In this document: piece after piece, positions 21,872-32,973 of the stretch | Position numbering within the stretch: position 1 is the first letter of the stretch | Layout: each line of letters opens with the position of its first letter | DNA from: Incurvaria masculella | Lineage: Eukaryota > Arthropoda > Insecta > Lepidoptera > Incurvariidae | DNA: 64,000 nucleotides | Assembly (NCBI GenBank): GCA_946894095.1 | Contig: OX335642.1 | Coordinates: forward strand, 18,301,021 to 18,365,020 | Direction: 5' to 3' | The notes under the pieces: model-generated | Told to the model about the DNA's origin: nothing | The model's input: only the letters and a program-made list of their open reading frames with translations | Database searches by the model: none | Program-made: the position numbers and the translations under genes

Positions 21872-24800
21872 TGCCTCTAAAATTTTGTTCTCCGACGCGT
21901 CACCAAGCATTAAAAACAACAGTAGAATAACAGGCGTAGTATATCACTGTACCATGCCGCACGGATCGATTTCGAGACAATTTTAAAACTATAATGAATC
22001 GCCAGAATGTGTACAAAGCATGGCTAGATGAAAGTTTAGCATCGATCAACCCTAGCAATAAAAAATAATTAGAGTAATTAAACCTCCCAGCCAACCCCTT
22101 TCGAGCCCGACGACGCGACGTTATGAATATGCATGAGAATCGAAAGAGATTTTTCGACGATTTGAATATCCTTGGATAATAATCTTCATAGTACTTTGTA
22201 ATTATTTAATTTAAGGGATATCTGTCTGACAATTAATGGCCTGAATTTTAATGCATTTTCAGCCACAAACGTATTTTCATTATACAGTAAGAGACGGATT
22301 AAATTATCCAGTGAAAGTATATACACCCATACCCATCTAAGCCCATACCTACACATGTCAACAAAGGTTAAAATCGATGGTTAAAATGAAATAATTGAAT
22401 TTCATTTTGGCTGTAATTTGACAGTTCTTATGACCACCTTATACGGATTTATCTACATATTCACGTGCACTAACTAAATGTAAAGTCAAGCGTATGTATT
22501 ATGTCTGCTTGTCCGTCTATCCGCCCGCTTATAACGTGTAACCACTCACCCTATCCCGACCTACTTGGGAGACGTTGGCAGTAGTCACCATAAAAGAATA
22601 TTTAGTAACAAAAAAAATCAAAACAATTCCTTAAATTAGTAACAGTAATGCATTATTTGCATATTGTTTTAAGTTTCACTTTAACGCAAGGAAAATCGTT
22701 CGGAAATAATTATTCTGTAATTTTAAGTGCTATGATCGAATGTAACAGAAATCCTATCTTGTTCTTCTTAAAATAAAAAAAGAGAATGCGCTTCGCATAT
22801 TTCGCACAGCGAGGAGCTTTCGTCAAAAACCGCTAAAGCGGAAATATTCCCGTGACACAAATGAGAAGCAATCGAGCGACGGACGCGCGAGACGCAAAAG
22901 GGAGTATCTGCAAAAATACACCAAAACGGCGCAATTCAAATGAAAAATGCCCGCCAAGATTACAGAATCTAGTCGGACGCGGCGTCGCGCGGGAAAAAAG
23001 ACGAAACACAACAGAGAGAAAAAAAACAAGAAACATGAAATACACGGGAATAATTTAAATATAACCATTAATCTGGCTCGCGCACGTCCCTGTCACAACG
23101 CGGTTGTACCGTTCGCAGAGAAACACGCAAAGGTCAATAACAAATATTTGGGACAGCGTCATGCTGCGTCCACACGGTGGCCCGAATCGGTTGAATGTTT
23201 GGAAGGGGAACATCGGTCACGGAATTGAAGCTAGTGTAGGCTCCGTCGCCAATATCTTAGAAACGAGGTAACTTCGTGGGGGTTAGACGCTAATGAATAT
23301 ACTGGTATGCCTTATCGCAGCGGCCTAAAATAACTAGAACCTATTTTTAATGTAGCATGGCCTTGCAACCATGGTCGAGGAGACGAATAATAGACCGGGT
23401 TATGGAGTGGCGACCGGGCTGCGTTGAGTCCGAACTGCGTGGCGACCGAGCCACACTGCGCGTCGTTAGAGCGCAGCGCTTAAGAATTTAGGGACGGATA
23501 TTGGATAATCGGAAAATAATAGTCAGAAAGGCTAGTGTCAAAGTGGCACTTGCATATCTTGTCCCGAAAACTAATAGTATGAAAGATTTAGTCAAATACT
23601 TTTGTTATTCATTTTGAAGACGTTTCGTAGTGCAATCCCAAAATATTTTATGTAATTTTTAAAACCCCTTTTATGACATGATAAAAAATTGCAACGCTCA
23701 CGCCGTTTGTAAAAGTATATCCTCAGTATCATACAAATGTGAATAGTATTGAAATAAACAGATGAGAAAAATAATTGATTCAAACATTATAACAATCGAT
23801 AGAGCTTGATTTTGAAAGGAAAATTATAGATCAAAATTAATCTGAAATATGTCACAGAAATAATAATTTGACTGTTGCAACCCACGATGACGCCATCTGT
23901 AAAAATCTTTGCATTGATACTACTTTCACGGAGATAACGTTCAAGCAACCTTCACAAAGCTGCCATCCTCATTTCATGACAGCTTTGTTTTGACAGACTT
24001 TAAATTGCAGTACATTGTAATAAGTCGCACACTTAAACCAAATACTGTATTTTAATGTAGAGCCGTTTAAATAATTTTAAAATATTTAACCATATACCTA
24101 ATATGATAGCATTACAGTTTCCTAAGTCTGTCAAAATAGAGCTCTGAAATTCCGTCACATTGTAATATGTATTGAATAATATGCGCTATCATCAAACCTA
24201 ATGTTGCCAATCGAGCACGTAAGAAAATCATCTGGAAAAATAAATAAGAATTGTAAAACGAATTAATATTTTCTGCTTATTTTGCCAACGGTTCCAGTCG
24301 GCAAAATTAAACTAGCTTATTAATAGATCGCAGATACGTCTCTCTGTCTCTTAGCGTGCGCTTTTTAGCTTTAATAGAAAAATGTAAATTACCAAGACCA
24401 TTCCTGCGCTTTCCGGAAAATACCAGCATTATTGCATTTTTAATAGTCGAGTGAGCATTTAAAGGATTTCAGGGACGTACACCAGAATAAAATACCTTTA
24501 ATGCACACTTAAAAACATTTCATCATCAAAAGGATTTTTTATTATTTCTTTGTAATATTTTTCTGTGATTCACAGTAACTAACATATGAAAACAATAATG
24601 TGTGCATTCGTTCGTCCGTCCGTCTGAGATTTTTTTTAAAAAACACTATAGAACGTACAAACTTTATATCTGTCATTTAAATATACTATATAAGCTTGCA
24701 AAAAAATTGGATATTAATTATTTTTACGAATTAGTTTACATTAAAAATATAACTTTATCATGGATGTAATACATAAAAACGTCATAAATATTCTATTTAA

Positions 24801-25565
24801 CTACAATGACTTCTGGTACAATCTATAGAAAATATGCGTATATAATGGATAAACTCTCGATTTAAGAAATTACAGGTTAAAAAATAAAATAACATATAGC
24901 ACCGTCCTCCTTGTCTTCGCCTACGCTACCGAAATGTCACATCAATCACGAAGTAAACGATACTGTATCATGCACCAACTAGTTTCTACCAGAAAACTTT
25001 TTTTCATGGCAATCAAATGCCAATATTAACCCGAAGCAAAGTAATAAAATAAAATCCGTCATTGTAGGGGGCAGTGACAGAATGAAAAATATTTCTAGAA
25101 ATCGAAGCGCTTGCATGCCCATTGCCGGCTTCTCCGCCTAATGGTGTAAAAATAACGGACGGACAGACGAACAGACGGACACGGTCGCATGATATATCGG
25201 TGGCCGTTACAAATGTGGACGCATGGCGATCCTACCGATTAAGCCGCGCTGCACGCCAACTTCCACTTTATATGCATTCATGCTAGGCCCCAATCCCTAT
25301 GCCCAGGTGATATTTTGTCGAGTGATTACGGCTGAAACACTCCAAAATGTATCTTAACGCATGATGATATTGATCAAATTCGGTTGAAACGGCTAATGGC
25401 GATCAAATATTAGCTCAATGCTCAGCTCGGGACAGACATTTGTAACAAAAATTCGAACACGCTATAAAAACATTTGGCGACAGCATACAAATGCCTACAT
25501 CGTTATTTTTCGTGTAATGATTGCAAAACCAGGGAATCATTTTTTGGTAGTAAAATGCTTCCTTT
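21872..25565. other. 3.7 kb without recognised elements
   Basis: No gene recognised. 22800-23010 is CpG-rich unique sequence with overlapping frames on both strands and no domain. 23380-23460 has a repeated GTGGCGACCG phrase. 24610-24635 and 25158-25185 are short GTCC/GACG-rich runs. The remainder is AT-rich. Confidence 0.4.
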
Positions 25566-25622
25566 ATTTATGTAACTGGACATGGATGGATAATATCACA
25601 TCACCGTCATATTAATTCATGT
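25566..25622 (-). mobile_element. SINE 3' tail fragment
   Basis: TTATGTAACTGGACATGGAT and CATCACCGTCATATTA are the reverse of the SINE tail. Confidence 0.55.
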
Positions 25623-25795
25623 ATGTTTATTGCACTTAAAATAAAATCACTTACGTACAACTTATTGCTGGAGGCATTCTCTACTAGTCTATCTTTGGTT
25701 ATTGTGAGTAGTTCGAGTAGCAGTTATGGAGACAAATTAATTTACTGAATTAAATATAATTCCTACATAAAACACAATATACTTAACTACTTATT

Positions 25796-26090
25796 AGTCC
25801 AACATACCGCATTCTCGAAAGTATAAGGTGTCATGCCACCTTTCATTAGCTCGGCTACTTTAAACTGGATGGAAAACCCGGACGATTTTTTCTCCCGACA
25901 ATCTTTTTACCCAATGCGATGGTACCACCCCGGGCGGAATTAACCCTACCAACTAATAGCGCTAGTGCACCTGCAAGTTTTTCATGAGTTTTGAACCATT
26001 CTCGCATTCGAAACTCAACAATTTGCATGAGAAGCGAGTCCCCGGGCGCTGAGCTGCGAACAGGGTTACTACATTCTACTAACTTCATGT
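25796..26090 (-). mobile_element. tRNA-headed SINE, partial
   Basis: Minus-sense body: CCGCATTCTCGAAAGTA, AAACTGGATGGAAAACCCGG, CCAATGCGATGGTACCACCC and GGGCGGAATTAACCCTACC. The A-box side of the tRNA head is at the right end (GTCCCCGGGCGCTGAGCTGC). It is degraded around the B box. Confidence 0.75.
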
Positions 26091-26302
26091 ACCTATTCCG
26101 GTACAAGTGAGTTCGAGTTAGGTGCTAAATATAAACCCACTTTTATAAATAGCTAATTTTTCCGCACTTCTTTAACGTCATTTTAGTTTGGTTAAAATCT
26201 GAGTTGCCCCATGAATAGGTTGGTAGACAAACTAACAGTTCCTAACTGGAACTCACTTTTGCCTGCATAGGCTCCCAGCTTAATCCGTCTGTGAGTTCTG
26301 TT

Positions 26303-26335
26303 AATTATGAGGTGAAAACCTTTCACCTCATAATT
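26303..26335. repeat. perfect 15 bp hairpin, 3-base loop
   Basis: AATTATGAGGTGAAA and TTTCACCTCATAATT are exact complements around ACC. It could be a tiny inverted-repeat relic or a structured site. It is not followed by a T-run and has no known role. Confidence 0.85.
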
Positions 26336-27074
26336 TGTAGTCTAATTTCATACATTGTGTCTCAATTGTATACCCGAAGCCGAAAATATGTAATATTTAA
26401 ATTTGGATTAGAGGCATATAAAGTGCCTCTCCGTTTATACGGGGCATTTAACTAAGGGTAATTTTGAGGATATTATTTCATAATGAGATTAAAGTCTAAA
26501 CTTGCTGGTGAATATTTTAAGACATTACTGCACGAAGATTTTGCTGCACATTTAGCCGATGTTTATTTTCCTTTAATATATTTAAAATAATGTGTGAATA
26601 GGATATTTTAGTTAAGTTTTAAATATTTTAGTTTGGGTGGAGATTAATCCTTTGTAAAAAACCTTTTTTTTTTAATAACAAGTATTGAATGCGAGGCGTG
26701 AACAAGTTAATAAAATAACTGCAGATTACAAAAGAACCGAAATCTGAGTAGTAGGCGGCATCCGACACAGAATTGATAAAAAAGCTTGCCGCACACTTAC
26801 TATGTGGCAGGATGAATAAAATCATACCCTTGATTGATGAACAAATTTTGAAACATACCATTCCAACGCCACGAAATAAAGTTCCCATCTTACCTGAAAG
26901 AAGAAAATGGATGGTCAATATTTTTCACATATACACCATTAAAATAAAGTTCTAGTAATAACAAGTCAGCAATACAGAAAAAAGCCATATAGGAGCACAA
27001 TTCGAATCAAGAAATAGTCCAGCGAGCGAAGCACCAAAAAATTGCGACTTGCGACACGATTGTCCTGGGGTCGA
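26336..27074. other. no recognised element
   Basis: AT-rich. A 96-codon minus frame and a 60-codon plus frame overlap at 26628-26955 without any domain. Confidence 0.4.
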
Positions 27075-27197
27075 ATAACACATCGTTTGACATTTAGCAT
27101 GGTACGAAACGCAACTAATTGAATGACTCACGTGCCTGTTCACCCGGCGAATTACTCTACCATGGTAATTCCCCTGAACTGCGAGCCTGATGCACGT
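27075..27197 (-). mobile_element. GGGTGAACAGGCA MITE, one half, with GGTTCCGT-type edge
   Basis: TTAGCATGGTACGAAACGCA, GACTCACGTGCCTGTTCACC and CTACCATGGTAATTCCC form one arm of the inverted-repeat module seen complete at 30003-30244. CTGAACTGCGAGCCTGATGC follows, which corresponds to the edge that at 30250 leads into a GGTTCCGT-type repeat. Confidence 0.6.
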
Positions 27198-27874
27198 TTT
27201 AAGCTATAGACATACCAGTCGACCCACGTTTTGAAATGTATCGACATTAGAAAAACGTCAGGGTGGGCCTCATAAAAAATATAAAACGTTTAAATAAATA
27301 AATTAAAATAGAGAAAGTTTCCATCGACTTCATGCTTTCATAAAAAAATATAATCCAAGTTTGTTTTTGACAGGTGACGACCTCAATTTCGTTGGTACGT
27401 CGATATTTGTAAGATCTTTTTTTATTGTTTTGATTATCCCTTTTTTCTTGACCATTCCAAAAATTCAAGGAAAATACTCTTGGTAGACAAGTTTAAAATA
27501 TTCAAATCCATTTGTGTCGCAAATAATTTGTGACGTCGCGACGTGGCCACGTCTCTTTGACAAATGTTCACGTTAACGTATAACACGGACTAGTCCCGCA
27601 GTCGGAGGTTAAAATATTTCTTTGCTTGTTGTACTTTCAACTCAACAATCTCACAATTGAATGTATTCCGACCAATAAGAACGCTGAAATCATCATACGA
27701 ACTATTTGGGTGCCAAATTAGGCCGATTTAACAGCGAATCGTTCAACGATTGTGTCGCCTATTGGTCAACAAACCGACTTTCCGACTTCTTGCAGAAAGC
27801 GTCGCTCTAGCGCACGCTCCCGCATAACTTCTAGCAACCAGCAGCTAACCCGTCGCCCCCGCCCAGCGAGCATA
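27198..27874. other. no gene; overlapping CpG palindromes inside
   Basis: AT-rich left part, GC-rich right part. ACGTCGCGACGT (27533-27544) and GACGTGGCCACGTC (27540-27553) are exact overlapping palindromes containing CRE-like TGACGTC and ACGT cores. No gene is seen nearby to make them a promoter. Confidence 0.45.
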
Positions 27875-28010
27875 GATGGACAGGAGTAGTAACCCAAACT
27901 AGTTTGTATGGGGGGGGGGGGGCGTCAGCGCCGACGAGCGAGTCCGCTTACGAGAACATGTAGAACTTCACAAGACGCAATATCGCAACTAAGAGGAGAA
28001 GTAGCATGCT
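27875..28010 (+). mobile_element. GGAGTGGCGACC MITE fragment with G13 tract
   Basis: ACAGGAGTAGTAACCCAAAC, GCGTCAGCGCCGACGAGCGA and GTCCGCTTACGA, then ATGTAGAACTTCACAAGACG, follow the arm-to-centre order of the family with internal loss. A G13 run lies at 27910-27922. Confidence 0.45.
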
Positions 28011-28384
28011 GTCGATATCGCTTCTCCGCTATATGGTCAAAATTACCATGTTATTGTATGGGATCCGGCGATGCGTCCCATGCCACACAGTCGTAACACC
28101 GCCAACACGCGCGAATGTGCTCTAAAATAGCGTTCGTCAAAGTTCCCACCCCCACAAACCATCCAAAACGTCGGCGACTAATTTGGCATGTGGCCTGTAC
28201 AGAGCGCATCACCCTCAGGGCCACAGCAGGCATTGGCTTTTGCAAGGAAAACGTATGTTTGTCAAAGTCCAAGTTGTGGCGTCTAGGGTGATGCCGTTTG
28301 TACGTTTAAGTTGGAAATTCTGAAAATTGGTGACAGCGGGTCCCATATTAGCCGCGCTTCTCTATCTCGTTCCTTTTTACAACC

Positions 28385-28525
28385 TATGATCGCAACAAAC
28401 ATTCGATGCTGCTCGTCCCGAATTCGTAAGCAAACTAACAACAGTCAAAACTCGTGGCCTGTTGTTAGTTTGCTGCCGCTATGCGAAAGAGTTCCGATCG
28501 CCGCTCCGGTTCTTCCATGTTCGCT
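28385..28525 (+). mobile_element. GGAGTGGCGACC MITE, second half
   Basis: CAACAAACATTCGATGCTGC, CGTCCCGAATTCGTAAGC, then TGCCGCTATGCGAAAGAG and CGATCGCCGCTCC, match the right half of the family. The expected middle (ACTGACTGGCCGGCGCTACC) is replaced by a 15 bp hairpin at 28430-28473. Confidence 0.55.
28430..28473. repeat. perfect 15 bp hairpin, 14-base loop
   Basis: GCAAACTAACAACAG and CTGTTGTTAGTTTGC are exact complements. The hairpin lies within a MITE arm, where other copies have unrelated sequence, so it is a local inverted duplication. Confidence 0.85.
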
Positions 28526-28894
28526 GCCCCCGCCCCACGGAATGGGACATTAAGGGGATGATCGCGGCGGGCCGGCGCCAGTTCCGTAAGTGGCAACATT
28601 TGTTAAGGGGATGGCCGGCCTAGAGAATTAATACACTATTTATTACTGAAGGGGTGCGGGGGGGGGGGGGGGGGGTGAAGACAGAAGTGCGCGGACGTGA
28701 TGCGAATGGCAAGACGACAAACCCGTCGCTCGAGTGTAGCGAATTGAATGTAGTGACATGCACTTAGTGTAGGAATTGATTGATTAAGACGTGACATTTT
28801 GTATTTTTATCTCATACATAGTATTTATATACCACTATGCTGTTTTCCTGTAAGGGTAATTAAGGCATCTTACCGAAAAGGCCCCAGAGATATG
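28526..28894. other. no gene; G18 tract
   Basis: Unassigned sequence containing an 18-base G run at 28658-28675 and a GC-rich start (GGCGGGCCGGCGCC). Confidence 0.5.
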
Positions 28895-29108
28895 TTACCC
28901 CGCCAACCATCATGACATTAGCCAACACAACGCATTCCCGAAGGAATTGGTTGCCTTTCAAGTACATTCCCTTTATGAGCACGGCTCTAATGAACTGGAT
29001 GGAAAACGTAACATTGCCGCTTTGATCATATTTTCATTAAAAACTATTGTAACAACCTGGCGGGGTCTAAAGCATTAAATGTATTCTAAACCATGAGCCG
29101 TTTCAAGC
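28895..29108 (-). mobile_element. SINE body and tail, partial
   Basis: ACCATCATGACATTAGCC, CGCATTCCCGAAGGAATTGG, CCCTTTATGAGCACGGCT and GAACTGGATGGAAAACG are minus-sense SINE. The middle (GGTGGTAGGG block) and the head are lost. Confidence 0.7.
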
Positions 29109-30002
29109 GAAACTTTTCTCAAAATCAACGCGTTCGCTTCCCGGCTGGAAATAGATTTGTTTCAAACATCTAATACATATTTACTACATTAATTTACTAT
29201 TTAATAAAAACATGTAATGGGCGAGCTTATCGCTAAAAAGTAATATCTTACAACTAACCCTACCTATAAAGAATAGTGTATAGAGAAGTAGAAATGAAAC
29301 ATTAAAAAAGTGAATTTCTTAATAACTATTAAGAAACGAGACTATATAAAAATACTTACAAACAACAATAAAATATCAATCAATAAAAAAGAATGCTGTT
29401 TTAGTTTTTATCAAAATCGGGCCCTCCTTTGAGTCTTTTTTGCTATTTCTTTAGTCCCGGATTTGGCCACCACCGCCAGGTCGGCTGCTGCGTACGGACG
29501 TAGCGGCTGCCTCCTTGACAACGGGCTGAACGTCGGAGAATATCTCCTCCCGCCGCGTGAAAAGCAGTAGTTTTTAAACATACACACTGGAAAAATTCAG
29601 CATATTTCATTCAGGAAATATTTTCCAGCACACAGCCGGCGACGCACCAACGCCGCAATGAATATTTCATAATTCCACATTACAACATAATCGCAAGTCC
29701 GGCTCAGATTCCACTAAATTTCCACGCCAGTCCGGCGCCGTAAAAGTTTTTACAGCCGCGAGCGACGCAGCGCCGCTTCAATACGGACTGAAAAATCGTA
29801 AAGCGCGCGTCGCGCAGTGACAGACGGATGAATAAATACACGTGTCGCGTCGTAAAATCGGCGAGATTGTAAAAAAAAGTTTTAATTACTCGCCTACCCA
29901 GAGTCAACATGCTCCAAGTTGACTGAACATGCAATCGCTTGAACCAATCTATTTTGATTCGCGCAAGCACGTCCCCTTCAGATTGTACTGCATCCTTGCT
30001 TG
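29109..30002. other. no recognised element; CpG-rich unique part
   Basis: 29420-29990 is richer in CpG and unlike any repeat here. A minus-strand stretch near 29440-29570 can be read as charged peptide but shows no family signature. No gene called. Confidence 0.4.
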
Positions 30003-30244
30003 GTTACCATGATAAATTAACTTGTTGGGTGAACAGGCAAGTGAGTGATTAAATTTGACGTTAAGAAGCATTTTGTGCAGCATAGCAACTGTCAAACGAT
30101 GTCTTCTTATTCGACAAACTGAAATTACACAAACAACAAATTTGCCAGTTAGCAGTGTGGCATAGTACGAAATGCAACTAAATATCAGTTTTAATCACTC
30201 ACTTGCCTGTTCACCCGTCGAGTTAATTTACCTTGGTATGTTCC
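30003..30244. mobile_element. GGGTGAACAGGCA MITE, complete inverted-repeat module
   Basis: The left arm (ATAAATTAACTTGTTGGGTG, AACAGGCAAGTGAGTGATTA) and the right arm (TAATCACTCACTTGCCTGTT, CACCCGTCGAGTTAATTT) are inverted copies of ~48 bases with GCATTTTGTGCAGCATAGC / GCATAGTACGAAATGCA inner pieces. Relatives lie at 27075, 36765 and 42090. The outer ends are uncertain because CCATGG is itself palindromic. Confidence 0.75.
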
Positions 30245-30249
30245 CTGGG

Positions 30250-30675
30250 ACTGCGAGTCGGAGCGTATTGAGGGTTCCGTACAAATGTATATGTAGTTAT
30301 TTAGTCCATCACGACAAAAAACATTTATACAAATTAAGGATTTTCGTATTTACTTGTGTTGTGAAACAAATAGTGTGTGTGAACTTGCTTCTTGGCAAAT
30401 TTCAAGATTCTAGGTCAACGGTACCCCATTGTTTTGATATATTCGCGAATGTCAAAATATGCTACATAAATTGGCCGTATTTGCAGGCACTGCACTGATT
30501 TGGAAGTTTGATCTTTTTATGCCTTTGTTGACCCTAGAATTTGATATTAATTTAAACGTAATAACTCCACGTGCTTCTGAGGAAAAGTTATTAACTGACA
30601 AACAGACAGACGGAGAACGAAGCTATCCTATAACCCTTTTAATTCTGAGAAACGGGACCCTAAAGTGAGATTTTA
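30250..30675 (-). repeat. GGTTCCGT-type repeat, subfamily with GTCAACGGTACC
   Basis: At the left, GACTGCGAGTCGGAGCG..GAGGGTTCCGTAC is the reverse of the family's CGGAACCC..CGACTCGC end. At the right, ACAGACAGACGGAGAACGAA..CGGGACCCTAAA is its start with the GTCT-like run. It contains no coding frame longer than 108 codons and none with a domain. It directly abuts the MITE module on its left. Confidence 0.7.
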
Positions 30676-31305
30676 GGGCTAAGGTATGCGCCTACAGTTA
30701 TAAAGACCACCCAATCACAAAATTCTCAATTAACATCGAGGTTCGACATCGAGACATAATTATGCACTAAACTCTACATAATGTCATCTCATTAACCCGA
30801 ACCTTAAACGTGTATTCGTGCATATAATTCACGACATACCGCAAGCGACAAGGAGATATCTCCGGGTTATTAATCACATCAAAGCATTAATCTTTATAAA
30901 GCTCCAAGCTCGCCCACTCCATTCATTTGCGTAGGGTTTTTTTTAATTTATCATTCCGGTGAATAATTCATCTTTGATCTATCTCATTAGCTTACATTAG
31001 ATATACAAGAATCATGAGGGCTACTGGATAATGTTTATATTTATCTAATTAGTTGAGACCAATGCAAATCAGGTTTCGTTTTTCATTTTCCAAAAATGAC
31101 ACCCAAATGACAATCCAGGACATGGACGTGTCAAGATATCAACATCAGTATCAAAATTTCACCCAATCTTACGCTAACCTTAATAATATAAATAATTCCC
31201 TATATTTATCTACTCTTTATCTTATCATACTCATATTATTGATTATTTATGAACTCTTTAAATTTTCTTCGAAATTTCTCATCATATAGACATTTGCACA
31301 CAGTA
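30676..31305. other. no recognised element
   Basis: AT-rich; two short plus frames (78 and 86 codons) without domains. Confidence 0.4.
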
Positions 31306-31532
31306 ATCATGGAAGGACGGGAGCGGAAAACGAAATTAGGGCGGCGGCGTAGCCACTTTTATATACGAAAACGAGAGCGCCGGCGAGTGAGTTCGCTTAC
31401 GAATTCGCCCACTACTGATGTTCTCGAGCTCCAACGACACGTAGGAACACGTAAGAACTTCACAGCACGCTATTTAGTGCAACGAACATTCGATTTTTCG
31501 CGTCCCTAATTCGTAAGTGAACTAACAACCGA
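31306..31532 (+). mobile_element. GGAGTGGCGACC MITE, left arm and centre (host of the nest)
   Basis: Arm: GGGCGGCGGCGTAGCCAC..GAGAGCGCCGGCGAGTGAGT..TCGCTTACGAATTCG. Centre: CTGATGTTCTCGAGCTCCAA, CGACACGTA, AAGAACTTCACAGCACGC, TTTAGTGCAACGAACATTCG. Then the start of the second arm: CCCTAATTCGTAAGTGAAC. The second arm is interrupted at 31533 by a TTA-flanked element and resumes at 34211. Confidence 0.75.
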
Positions 31533-31635
31533 TTAGGGCCGATTTTTCAATCGTAGTACTTATCGGACTGATTCATCGCACAAATTCACGTTTGTCAAAA
31601 GACGGATAGTCACTGGCAGAGAATTATATCTTACT

Positions 31636-31834
31636 AGCTGCGGTACCCGGCTCCGCTCGGGTCCATGTCCTTTTGAACTGATGTCGAGCTGAATTATTTC
31701 CTAGATAAAAAGTAGGTAGCCCAAAAGGCTGGTCAATAAATATGTTATTTATCTGCTACTTTTTAATCAGAACGGGTGGAGCCGATATGCATTAATTAAA
31801 TAAGAAATATTGTAACGTTCCCATTTATAATACA
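31636..31834 (+). mobile_element. TAGCTGCGGTACCCGG retroposon, short unit
   Basis: CTAGCTGCGGTACCCGGCTC, CCGCTCGGGT, then GCTGAATTATTTCCTAGAT and AAAAAGTAGGTAGCC. It is related to the 5' part of the two long units that follow but more diverged, and it stops where the next unit starts. Confidence 0.6.
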
Positions 31835-32109
31835 CTAGCTGCGGTACCCGGCTCCGCTCGGGTTAGTGTCGGCTAAATTATCTCATGGATAAAAAGTAGC
31901 CCACATGACTGGTCCAAAATAGGGTCAAACTGGTCCAGGACAATGTATCCATGTACCAAATTTAATCAAGATCGTTCGAGCCGAAATAGCATGATTTAAT
32001 GAGAAACATCCAATAATTCCCATTTAGAGCTTCGTTGACGTTTGGTGGCTATTTAAAAAAAATACATTTGCCGCGAGAACCTTTCTGCACTTTCACTGCT
32101 ACATTGCTT

Positions 32110-32260
32110 ACCTAGTAAGTAACGTGTAACGTAGGTAAGTTTTGCGTGGACTCCAACCCACAGCCAGCCTCAACATCGAAAACAGTAACCCATCTCGAAC
32201 CTGACTGCTCCCAGAGATGCTATACATTGATAAAATACGCATATAAATCAGGTAAGTGGT
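32110..32260 (-). mobile_element. 5S-type SINE fragment inside copy 1
   Basis: Minus strand: CTCTGGGAGCAGTCAGGTTC, GAGATGGGTTACTG and TGAGGCTGGCTGTGGGTTGG, then AGTCCACGCAAAACTTACC. This is collinear with the 5S-like head and first body part of the SINE at 38117-38400. About 60 bases of it are missing from copy 2. Confidence 0.55.
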
Positions 32261-32900
32261 TCGCATGTTATAAGACTTTAAGACTCACTACTTACCCTTC
32301 TGGTAATGAAGCGTTATATTATGTAATCTATAAGTTTTTAGTAGAATCAGGCTAGACGTAGATAAAATGCACATCTAAATCGAGTAATTGGTTCTCAAGG
32401 ATTTTATTCTGTTGGTCGCTCCTCCGGCGATTTAGCGTGATGCCAAGTAGTCCTAAAGTTGCAGGAAATACCAAGCCGTACTTCAGTAAAAGTAAGCGCT
32501 GCCGCCGCAAAGCCGAGCCGTGCATAGCATTGCAGTTTGTATGACAGCCCCATCTTAGCGTAAGCGGAACTGAATTCTATTTAGCCAATCCTAATTCCCG
32601 GGTAGTTAAATGTACATGTACTAAGTTTTACAAATCGCTAGTGCCTTGAAAATTCGCCAAACGGACACCAAACAGTCACGACGTCTGCCCTCCCCCCGCC
32701 GCCGCTCCCCGCCACCGCCCCCGGCTCCTCTCCCCCTAGTGTGAAATATCGCTACCGGCATCGTTTTCGCAGCCCCGTTAAAGTTCTAAAGCCCATGGGC
32801 ACATAAATTGTAGCCTATGTGTTATTCTGATGTATAAGCTATATTATTGTAAAGTTTCATTAGAATCCATTCAGTAGTTTTTACGTGAAAGAGTAACAAA

Positions 32901-32944
32901 CATCCATCCATCCATCCATCCATCCATCCATCCATCCATCCATT
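32901..32944. repeat. (CATC)11 microsatellite
   Basis: Eleven perfect CATC/CCAT units near the 3' end of retroposon copy 1. Confidence 0.95.
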
Positions 32945-32973
32945 ATTACAAACTTTCCCCTTTATATTATTTA

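Larger units (their letters stand above)
31835..32973 (+). mobile_element. TAGCTGCGGTACCCGG retroposon, tandem copy 1
   Basis: Starts CTAGCTGCGGTACCCGGCTC. It contains AAAAAGTAGCCCACATGACT, an embedded minus-sense SINE piece at ~32110-32260, a C-rich stretch at 32690-32742, then TGTAGCCTATGTGTTATTCT, TCCATTCAGTAGTTTTTACG, a CATC microsatellite and ACAAACTTTCCCCTTTATAT. The 3' half is of a type widespread in insects. Copy 2 follows immediately and is almost identical. Confidence 0.7.

Noticed and set aside
22852..23228. Overlapping 68-93 codon frames rich in Arg and Lys
   Set aside because: All frames in this CpG-rich patch look basic, on both strands, because of composition; no domain.
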